The translations under genes and the position numbers were made by a program. The notes below the pieces were generated by a model. It had not been told where the DNA came from. It was given only the letters and a program-made list of their open reading frames with translations, and ran no database searches. Below, in pieces: positions 51,809 to 60,013 of a DNA stretch of 64,000 nt. Numbering within the stretch: position 1 is the first letter of the stretch; each line of letters opens with the position of its first letter. Source of the DNA: Bifidobacterium breve (GTDB lineage: Bacteria > Actinomycetota > Acidimicrobiia > Acidimicrobiales > Acidimicrobilacustridaceae); the NCBI GenBank assembly GCA_945862505.1, contig CAMAYJ010000001.1, positions 1-64,000 on the forward strand. Direction: 5' to 3'.

Positions 51809-52819
51809 ATGAAAATCGGACTTGTATGGGGTTACTGGCCCGCTCAACCTCCCAAGGATTTCGTCGAGATCACTCAGGAAGCGGAGAAGGTTGGTTTTAA
51901 TTCGGTATGGACCGCGGAATCTTGGGGTTCAGACGCGTTCACGCCACTTACGTGGCTTGCTGCACATACCTCAACGATCAAACTCGGAACCGGGGTCGTG
52001 CAGTTGTCGGCTCGAACCCCTGTTGCCACGGCGATGGCGGCGATGACGCTTGATCACCTTTCGAATGGTCGAGTCATTCTTGGTCTTGGCGTGTCTGGCC
52101 CTCAGGTTGTCGAAGGCTGGTATGGCCGTCCTTCGAATAAGCCGCTCGCTCGTACGCGTGAATACATCGACATCGTTCGCAAAGCGTTGCTTCGTGAAGG
52201 ACCGCTTGAGAACGACGGCGAGTTTTATCCGATGCCCTACCGCGGCGAAGGTTCGGTCGGGCTCGGCAAACCGTTGAAGATCATGACCCACCCGCTGCGC
52301 TCCGAGATTCCGATTTATCTCGGTGCCGAAGGGCCAAAGAACGTCACCCAAACGGCCGAGATTGCCGATGGTTGGCTCCCGCTTTACTACTCGCCCTTCC
52401 GCCAAGACGTGTACGCCGATCAACTCGCAGCGGCCAAAGAAGGGTTCGGCATTAGTTCGCTCGTTACTTTCAACGTGACCGACGATGTTGCGACAGGACT
52501 TTGGCCAGTTAAGGCAACACTTGGCTTTTACATCGGCGGCATGGGGGCCAAGGGCCAGAACTACCACACGAAACTCATGGCTCGGATGGGATTCGAAGAA
52601 GAGGCCTACAAGATTCAAGATCTTTTCTTCGCGGGCAAGCGAGAAGAAGCGATCGCTGCTGTCCCTGACGACTTTGCCGATGAGATCTCCCTTGTTGGTC
52701 CTGCGTCGCGAATCAAGGAACGACTTGAGCACTGGCGCAACTCGCCTATTACGGAACTTCTGATTTCTGCGCGGAGCCCAGAGGCGCTTCGTCAGGCAGC
52801 GGAACTCGTGAACGGTTGA
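51809..52819 (+). CDS. LLM-class oxidoreductase, probably F420-dependent
   Basis: 336 residues from ATG 51809 with AAAGGTG upstream. It is a luciferase-like TIM barrel: GYWPAQPPKDFVEITQEAEK at the start, the SVWTAESWGSDAF block, LGTGVVQLSARTP, and LGVSGPQVVEGWYG, which occurs in actinobacterial F420-dependent LLM proteins. It probably oxidises or reduces an acyl-CoA, alcohol or ring intermediate with F420. F420 itself is expected in actinobacteria, but no biosynthesis genes are in the window. Confidence 0.88.
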   Translation: MKIGLVWGYWPAQPPKDFVEITQEAEKVGFNSVWTAESWGSDAFTPLTWLAAHTSTIKLGTGVVQLSARTPVATAMAAMTLDHLSNGRVILGLGVSGPQVVEGWYGRPSNKPLARTREYIDIVRKALLREGPLENDGEFYPMPYRGEGSVGLGKPLKIMTHPLRSEIPIYLGAEGPKNVTQTAEIADGWLPLYYSPFRQDVYADQLAAAKEGFGISSLVTFNVTDDVATGLWPVKATLGFYIGGMGAKGQNYHTKLMARMGFEEEAYKIQDLFFAGKREEAIAAVPDDFADEISLVGPASRIKERLEHWRNSPITELLISARSPEALRQAAELVNG

Positions 52820-52883
52820 ATCTGAGTTTTTCTGCGCATTCCTGTTTTTGGTTTCCCCTTCACCACCGTTACTCGGAGTCTTG

Positions 52884-54479
52884 ATGTCCTCGTACAACCT
52901 CGGCGATCTAATCGAACTCGTCGCTGCCACAAATCCTGATCGTCTCGCCGTCGTCGGTGGCGCAACTCGCTACACCTTTGGCGATTTCGACAAACGCACC
53001 AATCAGGTGGCCCAGATGTTGATCGGGTTGGGTTGTGAACCTGGTTCAAAGATCGCCGTATACGCATGGAATCGAGTTGAGTGGGCCGAGTTGTTCTTCG
53101 GATCATTCAAAGCGCGCGTCGTTCCGATCAATGTGAACTATCGCTATGTCGCTCACGAACTCGAGTACCTGTTCGACAACTCAGATAGCGAAGTCGTTAT
53201 CTTCGAGCGCGGATTTATGCCTGTCATCGATGAAATCCGTTCGAAGCTCACAAAAGTCCGCACGTTTGTGGTGATGGAAGATGGTTCGGACCATCCCACG
53301 CCATGGGCGCAGTCGTACGACGAACTTGTCAACGCGCAATCCGACGCAGCGTTTAAAAATGGGCGAACTGGCGACGACCTGTACTTCCTCTACACCGGTG
53401 GAACCACAGGAATGCCCAAGGGTGTGATGTGGCGCCACGAAGACATCTTCTTCGCCGCGCTCAGTAGCGCACTTGGTGCTCGCATCACCTCGCCCGAAGA
53501 AATTGGTGAGCGTTCGCTTCCTGCGGACTTTGCCCTGCCAAGCCTCATCATCGCCCCGCTAATGCACGGTGCCGCGCAATGGGGAATGTGCAACATGTTG
53601 TTCGCCGGTGGTCCGGTTGTGCTTTACACCGGCCATGGGTTTGATGCGCACGAAATCTGGTCGATCGCCGAGCGAGAAAAATGCATGGGTCTCACGTTGG
53701 TTGGCGATGCCATGGGTCGCCCCCTCGCCGACGCGCTCGTCGATGGGAAACGCACATGGGATCTTTCCGGTGTGTTCCGTATTGGCTCTGGTGGTGGAGT
53801 CTTCTCTCCAGCGGTTCAGCAAGCACTGAAAGATGCGCTACCGCACATCACGGTGATGGATAGTTACGGAGCATCCGAAACGGGAGCGGGCGGCATGTCA
53901 GTCGAAGGTGGCGCCCGAAGGTTCCAGGTTTCCGACGGGCTTCAGGTGCTCGACGAGAACATGATTCCGATTCCGGCGGGCTCGGAAAAAATCGGTCAAC
54001 TCGCCCGATCTGGTTACATCCCGATGGGTTATTACAAGGACGAAGAAAAGACAGCAAAGACCTTCCCGACCGATGCCACAGGAAAGCGGTGGTCAATTCC
54101 GGGCGACTCTGCATCTGTTGATGCCGATGGCATCGTGACGCTGCTTGGTCGTGGCTCGCAATGCATCAATACCGGTGGCGAAAAGGTCTACCCCGAAGAG
54201 GTTGAAGAAGCCTTGAAGGAACACCCCGAGGTCTACGACGCACTTGTGGTCGGACTTCCGGACGATCGCTGGGGCGAACGAGTCGTGGCGGTTGTTCAGC
54301 CGCGTGAAGGTACGAACCCGACACTCGAGGAGTTGTCCTCGCACTGCCGTAATTTCATTGCGGGCTACAAAGTTCCGCGAGCGATCACGTATGTTGATCA
54401 GGTGAAGCGGTCGCCCTCGGGTAAGGCCGACTATCGCTGGGCCAAGGAAGCCGCGACCGCCGGAGCTGCAGAAGCATGA
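52884..54479 (+). CDS. Acyl-CoA synthetase (AMP-binding enzyme)
   Basis: 531 residues from ATG 52884, with GGAG 8 nt upstream. The AMP-binding P-loop is YTGGTTGMPKGVMW, preceded by NVNYRYVAHELEYLF. Later marks are YGASETG and GRGSQCINTGGEKVYPEEVE, and the C-terminal Lys is in KRSPSGKADYRW. The sequence resembles FadD-type ligases found in steroid and isoprenoid-like catabolism of actinobacteria (from memory). It would activate the acid that feeds the acyl-CoA dehydrogenase encoded immediately downstream; the stop overlaps that gene by 4 bp (ATGA). Confidence 0.9.
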   Translation: MSSYNLGDLIELVAATNPDRLAVVGGATRYTFGDFDKRTNQVAQMLIGLGCEPGSKIAVYAWNRVEWAELFFGSFKARVVPINVNYRYVAHELEYLFDNSDSEVVIFERGFMPVIDEIRSKLTKVRTFVVMEDGSDHPTPWAQSYDELVNAQSDAAFKNGRTGDDLYFLYTGGTTGMPKGVMWRHEDIFFAALSSALGARITSPEEIGERSLPADFALPSLIIAPLMHGAAQWGMCNMLFAGGPVVLYTGHGFDAHEIWSIAEREKCMGLTLVGDAMGRPLADALVDGKRTWDLSGVFRIGSGGGVFSPAVQQALKDALPHITVMDSYGASETGAGGMSVEGGARRFQVSDGLQVLDENMIPIPAGSEKIGQLARSGYIPMGYYKDEEKTAKTFPTDATGKRWSIPGDSASVDADGIVTLLGRGSQCINTGGEKVYPEEVEEALKEHPEVYDALVVGLPDDRWGERVVAVVQPREGTNPTLEELSSHCRNFIAGYKVPRAITYVDQVKRSPSGKADYRWAKEAATAGAAEA

Positions 54480-55501
54480 GTGTTGATCTGGGACTTAGTC
54501 CCGACCAGGAATCCATCGCCGAACTGTTCAATGGTTTCTTCAGCAATGAAGCCCCACCAGCAGTGGCTCGCGCTGCGGAACCACTCGGATTCGATCGCGA
54601 ACTTTGGAACAAGGTGATCGAACTTGGCGCTCCCGGAATGGGTTGTGCAGTCGAGATCGGTGGCGGCGGTGCATCACTCAGTGATCTCGTGGTTGTCGCC
54701 GAAACGGTCGGTCGCTCAATCGCTCCGATTCCTCTGATCGATCACCTCGCTGCCCTTAGCGTTCTCACTGAATCTGACCTTGTCGCCGGTGAAGCAATTG
54801 CTGCTGTTGCCGTTCGCCCTGCTGACGCGAACGGCATCTGGTCATTGGTGCCTGCTGGCGCAGTTGCAGATGTGGTGATTGGTGTCGACGGTGATGAAAC
54901 CATTGTTGTTCGTTCGGCGCCACCAATGTCTGGGCCCCGCAATCATGGCTCGATGCCCCTTGCCGATCGTTCGGCTCGTGAAGGCACACGCACGATTCTC
55001 GGTCCGGCCTCACTCTTCGAAGTCGTGCTCGATCGGTGGAAGTTGCTGACCGCCGCCGCACTCGTTGGTATTGCCGAGACCGCAAAGGAACTTGGCGTCG
55101 CTTATGTAAAAGAGCGCGAGCAGTTCGGCGTGCCAGTCGGTTCGTTCCAGGCCGTGCAGCATGGTCTTGCCGATCTTCCAGTCGCAATCGATGGCGGACG
55201 ACTTCTCACGCACAAAGCGGCGTGGGCCCTCGACAATGTCACCGACGGTCTCATTGATTGGGCCAACAACGAGATCACCGACGGTTCGACTCTCGCCACG
55301 ATGGCGTTTCTTTTTGCGGCTGATAGTGCGGTAATGGCTACCGATCGGAGCTTGCACTATCACGGCGGTTACGGATTCGCCGAGGAATACGACATTCAGA
55401 TGTATTACCGACGGGCTCGCGGTTGGTCGCTGATTCTTGGTGACTCGACAAGCGTCGGTCTGTCCCTGGCCGATCTTCTTTTCGGAACCGTGGAGGGCTG
55501 A
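54476..55501 (+). CDS. Acyl-CoA dehydrogenase, small subunit type
   Basis: 341 residues, shorter than a complete homotetrameric enzyme (about 380), start overlapping the ligase stop. The C-terminal flavin/substrate region is recognisable: VKEREQFGVPVGSFQAVQH and LHYHGGYGFAEEYDIQMYYRRA. The middle beta domain is poor in the usual FAD-binding residues. One base separates its stop from the next dehydrogenase gene, so the two probably make a heterotetramer such as the FadE alpha2beta2 enzymes of mycobacterial steroid degradation. Likely substrate: a bulky or branched acyl-CoA. Confidence 0.88.
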   Translation: MSVDLGLSPDQESIAELFNGFFSNEAPPAVARAAEPLGFDRELWNKVIELGAPGMGCAVEIGGGGASLSDLVVVAETVGRSIAPIPLIDHLAALSVLTESDLVAGEAIAAVAVRPADANGIWSLVPAGAVADVVIGVDGDETIVVRSAPPMSGPRNHGSMPLADRSAREGTRTILGPASLFEVVLDRWKLLTAAALVGIAETAKELGVAYVKEREQFGVPVGSFQAVQHGLADLPVAIDGGRLLTHKAAWALDNVTDGLIDWANNEITDGSTLATMAFLFAADSAVMATDRSLHYHGGYGFAEEYDIQMYYRRARGWSLILGDSTSVGLSLADLLFGTVEG

Positions 55502-55502
55502 C

Positions 55503-56645
55503 ATGGACTTCGCACTTTCTTCAGATGTCGTGGAATTCCGCGATGAGATTCGCAGCATTATTCGCGAGTTCGTAACTCCGGAAGTCGCCGCTCGCATGCA
55601 TACGACGGGTGTGTTTGATGCACCCGAACTCAATCTCGAACTTGGCCGACGCGGCATCCTTGAACGGGCCTGTCCTGGTCTTGGCAAGGGCGATCCCATC
55701 GAGATGTACGTGATGTTCAACGAACTCGAAAAAGCCGGGGCGCCTTACGACGGTCTTGCTGTTGCGCTCATGATCGCTGCCGTTGTGAACAAGCTCGGCA
55801 CCGACGAACAGAAGGAACGCATTATCCCTTCGATCATTTCCGGCGAAGCGCTGGTGTGTATGGGCTATTCCGAAGCTGACTTCGGTTCTGACCTTGCATC
55901 TATCAAAACCCGCGCCATCAAAGACGGCGATGAATGGGTCATCAACGGTTCAAAAATGTGGACCACCTTGGCGCAGGTTGCCGAGTGGCTCATCTTGCTT
56001 ACTCGCACCGATCTCGACCTTCCGAAGCACAAGGGCCTCACGATGTTCATGCTGCCGATGAACACTCCTGGAATCACGGTTGAGCCAGTGCACACACTCG
56101 GCACCGAAATCACCAATGCCACGTGGTACGACGATGTGCGCGTTGGTGACGAAGCAGTTCTTGGCGACGAAAACGGCGGTTGGCGAACCATGACCACCGT
56201 GCTCGCGTTTGAGCGCGGCGTTATGGGCGGAACGAATGCCGGTGTTCCACTTCTTCGTCATTTCCATGAATGGGCTGTTGCCAACGGGGTATTCAACGAA
56301 CCCACCACCCGTGAACGTATGGCGCGCTCGATCATTGATATGCAGGTCGCCACGTTGCTGACCATGCGGTCAGCATGGATCGCCGCTTCTGGGGGTATGC
56401 CTGGTCTTGAAGGTTCGATGACCAAAGTGTTTGCGGTCGAGGCCTACCAGCGCGCGTCTCGCTGGACCCAAGCCACCGCTGGTCCGGCCGGGCTCCTCCA
56501 GTTCCATGAAGAAGGGGCTGCGGGCGAAGGATTCGTTGAATACGACGCTCGCCACTCGCCGGTGATGTCGATCTACGGCGGTACGACCGAGATCAATCGG
56601 AACAACATCGCCGAGCGTCATTTGGGGCTTCCAAAATCCCGCTGA
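55503..56645 (+). CDS. Acyl-CoA dehydrogenase, large subunit type
   Basis: 380 residues from ATG 55503 with GTGGAGG upstream. It has the fuller set of ACAD blocks: MGYSEADFGSDLAS and GDEWVINGSKMWTT for FAD, and SIYGGTTEINRNNIAERHLGLP at the C-terminus. Paired with the previous gene it should form a two-subunit dehydrogenase introducing a 2,3 double bond. A promoter-like region and palindrome follow before the next gene. Confidence 0.92.
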   Translation: MDFALSSDVVEFRDEIRSIIREFVTPEVAARMHTTGVFDAPELNLELGRRGILERACPGLGKGDPIEMYVMFNELEKAGAPYDGLAVALMIAAVVNKLGTDEQKERIIPSIISGEALVCMGYSEADFGSDLASIKTRAIKDGDEWVINGSKMWTTLAQVAEWLILLTRTDLDLPKHKGLTMFMLPMNTPGITVEPVHTLGTEITNATWYDDVRVGDEAVLGDENGGWRTMTTVLAFERGVMGGTNAGVPLLRHFHEWAVANGVFNEPTTRERMARSIIDMQVATLLTMRSAWIAASGGMPGLEGSMTKVFAVEAYQRASRWTQATAGPAGLLQFHEEGAAGEGFVEYDARHSPVMSIYGGTTEINRNNIAERHLGLPKSR

Positions 56646-56696
56646 CCTGTGGCAGAAAATCTGCTCCCCGACATTGCCTCATCTCTGTAACAGCGA

Positions 56697-56714
56697 TACG
56701 GTGACTGCAGTCAC
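56697..56714 (+). promoter_or_regulatory. -10 element overlapping a 14-bp palindrome
   Basis: TACGGT (56697-56702) is followed by the perfect palindrome GTGACTGCAGTCAC (56701-56714), overlapping it by two bases and covering the expected transcription start of the amidohydrolase pair. A repressor site is likely. Confidence 0.6.
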
Positions 56715-56722
56715 TCACGCCG

Positions 56723-57988
56723 ATGACCGGTGTGGAATTCCAGGGGGCAACGTTGAGCAACGACGAGCGGTACATCGTTATTTCGGCCGATGGGCATGCT
56801 GGGGGAAATATTCCTGACTATCGCCCGTATCTCGAGTCTAAGTGGCACGAAGAGTTCGACGTGTGGGCGGCCGAGTACGAAAATCCTTACGAAGATCTTG
56901 AAGGCGATCTTGGTGCTCGCAATTGGGACTCCGCGCGTCGTATGGCCGATCTCGAAGCCGATGGCCAAGCCGCAGAAATCATTTACCCCAACACCATTCC
57001 GCCGTTCTATCCGAAGACATCGCTGACTGCGCAACCTCCGGCGGTGACGCAAGCCGATGCCGATCGTCGTTGGGCCGGACTTCAAGCACACAACCGCTGG
57101 CTTGCGGACTTCTGTGACGACTATCCCGGTCGCCGCGCCGGAGTGGTGCAGATCAACCTGTTCGACGTTGAAAATTCTGTGAAAGAAATTCGCTGGGCTC
57201 ATGAACATGGCCTTACCGGTGGCGTGCTGCTTCCCGGAACACCACCAGGTAGCGGTCTCAATCAACTCCACCACGCGAGTTATGAACCGATTTGGCAAGC
57301 ATGCGAGGAACTCGGGATGGCGGTGAACCATCACACTGGTTCGGCCGCACCGCCTATGGGTCCCGACCCCGAAGACACCATCACGTTCTTGCTTGAGGTG
57401 TCTTGGTACGCACACCGCGCGTTTTACCAACTGATTCTTGGTGGAGCCCTTGAGCGTCACCCGAATTTGCAGCTTGTATTTACTGAGCAGGGCACAGCAT
57501 GGGTTCCGGATGAACTCGCACGCCTCGATTACTTCTTCAATCGCATGCGCTCTTCGAGTGGTTCGCAGGAGCAGGTGTGGGGCGCTGAAGTGATGGCCAA
57601 GTTGTCCCTCCAGCCGAGCGAATACTGGGCTCGCCAGTGTCACGTTGGAGCAAGTTTCATTCGTCCGATGGAAATGGGTTTGCGTCATCAGGTCGGTGTC
57701 GATCGCATCATGTGGGGATCGGACTACCCCCACAAGGAAGCAAGTTCACCGTATTCACGTGAAGCCATCGCTTTGGCATTTGAAGGTGTGCCGAAGAATG
57801 AAGCCGAAAAGATGCTGTCTCTGAATGCTGCGAAGTTGTATGGCTTCGACCTGAACTTCTTGCGACCGATTGCCGATCGCATCGGACCGAAGGTCGATGA
57901 CGTATTCGCTGGCCTTCCGCCACGTTCTGTACCTATTGACGCAAATATGTGTCCTGCATTCGCAGGCTACGAGTTCGCAACTGACTGA
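56723..57988 (+). CDS. Amidohydrolase family 2 protein (ACMSD-like)
   Basis: 421 residues from ATG 56723; a TTG at 56753, with AGGGGG just upstream, would give 411 residues and is also possible. Motifs: VISADGHAGGNIPDYRPYLE at the N-terminal metal site, NHHTGSAAPP, and the late IMWGSDYPHKEAS with the metal Asp. It is a close relative of the next gene, with the same DYRPYLE block and the same layout, so the two arose by tandem duplication or act as partners. Predicted metal-dependent hydrolase or decarboxylase in the acyl-CoA catabolic block. Confidence 0.85.
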   Translation: MTGVEFQGATLSNDERYIVISADGHAGGNIPDYRPYLESKWHEEFDVWAAEYENPYEDLEGDLGARNWDSARRMADLEADGQAAEIIYPNTIPPFYPKTSLTAQPPAVTQADADRRWAGLQAHNRWLADFCDDYPGRRAGVVQINLFDVENSVKEIRWAHEHGLTGGVLLPGTPPGSGLNQLHHASYEPIWQACEELGMAVNHHTGSAAPPMGPDPEDTITFLLEVSWYAHRAFYQLILGGALERHPNLQLVFTEQGTAWVPDELARLDYFFNRMRSSSGSQEQVWGAEVMAKLSLQPSEYWARQCHVGASFIRPMEMGLRHQVGVDRIMWGSDYPHKEASSPYSREAIALAFEGVPKNEAEKMLSLNAAKLYGFDLNFLRPIADRIGPKVDDVFAGLPPRSVPIDANMCPAFAGYEFATD

Positions 57989-58002
57989 GTTAGGGGAGAC
58001 CA

Positions 58003-59313
58003 ATGAAGCCTGAAGATTTTGCTGACAACGATCCATACCTGATCATCGCCGCAGACAGCCATGCTGGTTTGCCGACGAATGACTATCGCCCATATCTCGA
58101 GAAGAAGTACCACGATCAACTCGATGTGTTCCTTCTTGAGCAGAAAGAACTCATCGAAGCATCAACACGACTCGGCGTGCGCGACGACAAGTACGCCAAG
58201 AAGTGGTTTGAAGAACACGACGAGGAACTCGCTGGTGGCTGGGACGCCATCAAGCGCGATCAAACACTCGATGGTGACGGTGTTGCCGCCGAGGTCGTGT
58301 ATCCCGATGCCGACGCGGTCGAAAGCCGCACCGCTGTTCCGTTCGGTGCGGGTCTCGGCCTTTCCGGCGATCTCGATCCCGAACTTGGTCTCGCCGGAGC
58401 CAAGGCGCATAACCGTTGGCTCGTCGACCTGTGCTCGACAAATCCTGATCGTCGTTGTGGCGTTGCGCTTGTTCCGATCACCGGTCCGGTTGAAGACGCG
58501 CTTGCCGAAATTAAGTGGGCGAAGGAACACGGCCTTGGAGCCATCATGATCCCGGCGCGTTGGTGTAACCAAACGCCGTATCACGATCGTCGCTATGACC
58601 CGATCTGGGCCTTGTGCGAGGAATACAACATGCCGATCGTCACCCACTCAGGTTCGGCTCCGCGCGAAGAGTACGGTGACCTTCTTGGCATCTATGTCAC
58701 TGAGGTCACCTGGTGGCCAGCACGTCCCATGTGGTTCATGTTGTGGTCCGGCGTTTTCGAGCGCTTCCCAAATCTCAAGTTCTGCGCAACCGAAGGTGGT
58801 TGCTGGTGGTTGCCGCAACTGTTGTGGTTCTGGGATCGCCTGTGGGCAGGACAGAAGGGTTCCGAGAAGCTCGGCGCCGGCGCATTCGCGGGCAAGGTCG
58901 AGATGCTCCCAAGCGAGTACATCGATCGCAACTGCTTCACGGGCCTTGCCAATGTGAAGCGTCGTGAAATGGGTCAGCGCTACGAAATCGGAATCCAGAA
59001 CATGCTCTGGGGCACCGACTTCCCGCATCCCGAAGGCACTTGGCCGAACACACATGAATGGTTGAAGAAGACCTTCTACGACATCCCGATCGATGAGTCC
59101 CGCGTCATGCTCGGGCTCAGCGCCGGCGATGCGTTCAGTTTCGATATGGATGCACTGCGCAAGATTTCCGAAAAGGTTGGCCCCACGCCAACCGACCTCG
59201 GTCAGCTTGGCGAAGGTCGCACCGCACAGGACCTGACCGACCGTTGGGCACCGGTCAAAGAAGTTGGCCGTCACTGGCTGACCGGTCATGACTTCCCGCT
59301 CATCGCTCAGTAG
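58003..59313 (+). CDS. Amidohydrolase family 2 protein (ACMSD-like)
   Basis: 436 residues from ATG 58003 with AGGGGAGA upstream, 14 nt after the previous gene. Motifs parallel its neighbour: LIIAADSHAGLPTNDYRPYLE, VTHSGSAPREEYG, and MLWGTDFPHPEGTWP. The middle part differs (GVALVPITGPVEDALAEIKW), so the two are paralogues with probably different substrates. A TetR regulator gene starts 6 nt after the stop. Confidence 0.88.
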   Translation: MKPEDFADNDPYLIIAADSHAGLPTNDYRPYLEKKYHDQLDVFLLEQKELIEASTRLGVRDDKYAKKWFEEHDEELAGGWDAIKRDQTLDGDGVAAEVVYPDADAVESRTAVPFGAGLGLSGDLDPELGLAGAKAHNRWLVDLCSTNPDRRCGVALVPITGPVEDALAEIKWAKEHGLGAIMIPARWCNQTPYHDRRYDPIWALCEEYNMPIVTHSGSAPREEYGDLLGIYVTEVTWWPARPMWFMLWSGVFERFPNLKFCATEGGCWWLPQLLWFWDRLWAGQKGSEKLGAGAFAGKVEMLPSEYIDRNCFTGLANVKRREMGQRYEIGIQNMLWGTDFPHPEGTWPNTHEWLKKTFYDIPIDESRVMLGLSAGDAFSFDMDALRKISEKVGPTPTDLGQLGEGRTAQDLTDRWAPVKEVGRHWLTGHDFPLIAQ

Positions 59314-59319
59314 CTAAAG

Positions 59320-59973
59320 GTGAGCGCAGCATCTCGAGTTCGTAGTGAACCGGTCGACCGCGATGGTCGACCGGTTACTGCCGACGAGATTCTTGAGGTA
59401 GCCGGCAACATCGTGGAACGTCACGGAGTCGACGCGTTAACGATGCGTCGACTCTCCGACGATCTCGGAGTCGCGGTTACCTCGGTGTATTGGCATGTCG
59501 GTAATCGAGATGCAGTCCTTGATGGACTTGTCGATCGTCTTCTTGATCGGATGGAAACCATTCGCGCTGTTGGCGATACTCCGGTCGAGCGCGTGGCCTC
59601 TTTGGCTCGTGAGTTGCGATCAACCCTTCTGGAACGTCAGCACCTTGTCGGTCTCGCCCATGAGCGTGACCGATCGCCGGCGATGTTCCTGCCCGTGCAG
59701 CAGGCTCTCGCTGCCGAACTCGCATCGGTTGGTAAACATGGCGCCGAAGCGGCTCTGATGCTTCGGGCGTTGCAGGTGCACGTCATTTCATCAGTGCTTA
59801 TGGATCGTGCCGCTGCTCGAAATGCCAGCCACGGAACTGTCGATCCCGATCTTTGGCCAGCAAATTTCATTGACCGCGAACTCGTCGCGGCATTAGCGGA
59901 CCCAGCGGCATACGACACGGTCTTTGAATTCGGCTTGATCGCACTTCTCGGCGGTCTCGGAGTGAACGACTAG
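59320..59973 (+). CDS. TetR family transcriptional regulator
   Basis: 217 residues from GTG 59320, after AAAGG. The helix-turn-helix is at about residues 24-70 (ADEILEVAGNIVERHG, then TMRRLSDDLGVAVTSVYWHVGNRDAV). The C-terminal domain is of the TetR_C type found in catabolic regulators. Last gene of the amidohydrolase transcript, so it is a good candidate to control the palindromes at 48809 and 56701 and thus the whole block. A 12-bp inverted repeat lies inside its first codons. Confidence 0.9.
   Translation: MSAASRVRSEPVDRDGRPVTADEILEVAGNIVERHGVDALTMRRLSDDLGVAVTSVYWHVGNRDAVLDGLVDRLLDRMETIRAVGDTPVERVASLARELRSTLLERQHLVGLAHERDRSPAMFLPVQQALAAELASVGKHGAEAALMLRALQVHVISSVLMDRAAARNASHGTVDPDLWPANFIDRELVAALADPAAYDTVFEFGLIALLGGLGVND
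59348..59376. repeat. Intragenic inverted repeat in the TetR gene
   Basis: AACCGGTCGACC and GGTCGACCGGTT form a perfect 12-bp inverted repeat with a 5-nt loop, 28 bp inside the coding sequence (codons 10-19). It could be a DNA operator, an mRNA hairpin controlling expression, or chance from the repeated Val-Asp-Arg coding. Confidence 0.6.
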
Positions 59974-60013
59974 CGCCTGACAACGAATGGTTTGACGCGA
60001 CTATCGTCCGGCC

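Noticed and set aside
56711..57733. 340-codon open frame antisense to an amidohydrolase gene
   Set aside because: Shadow frame; the plus-strand gene has clear metal motifs.
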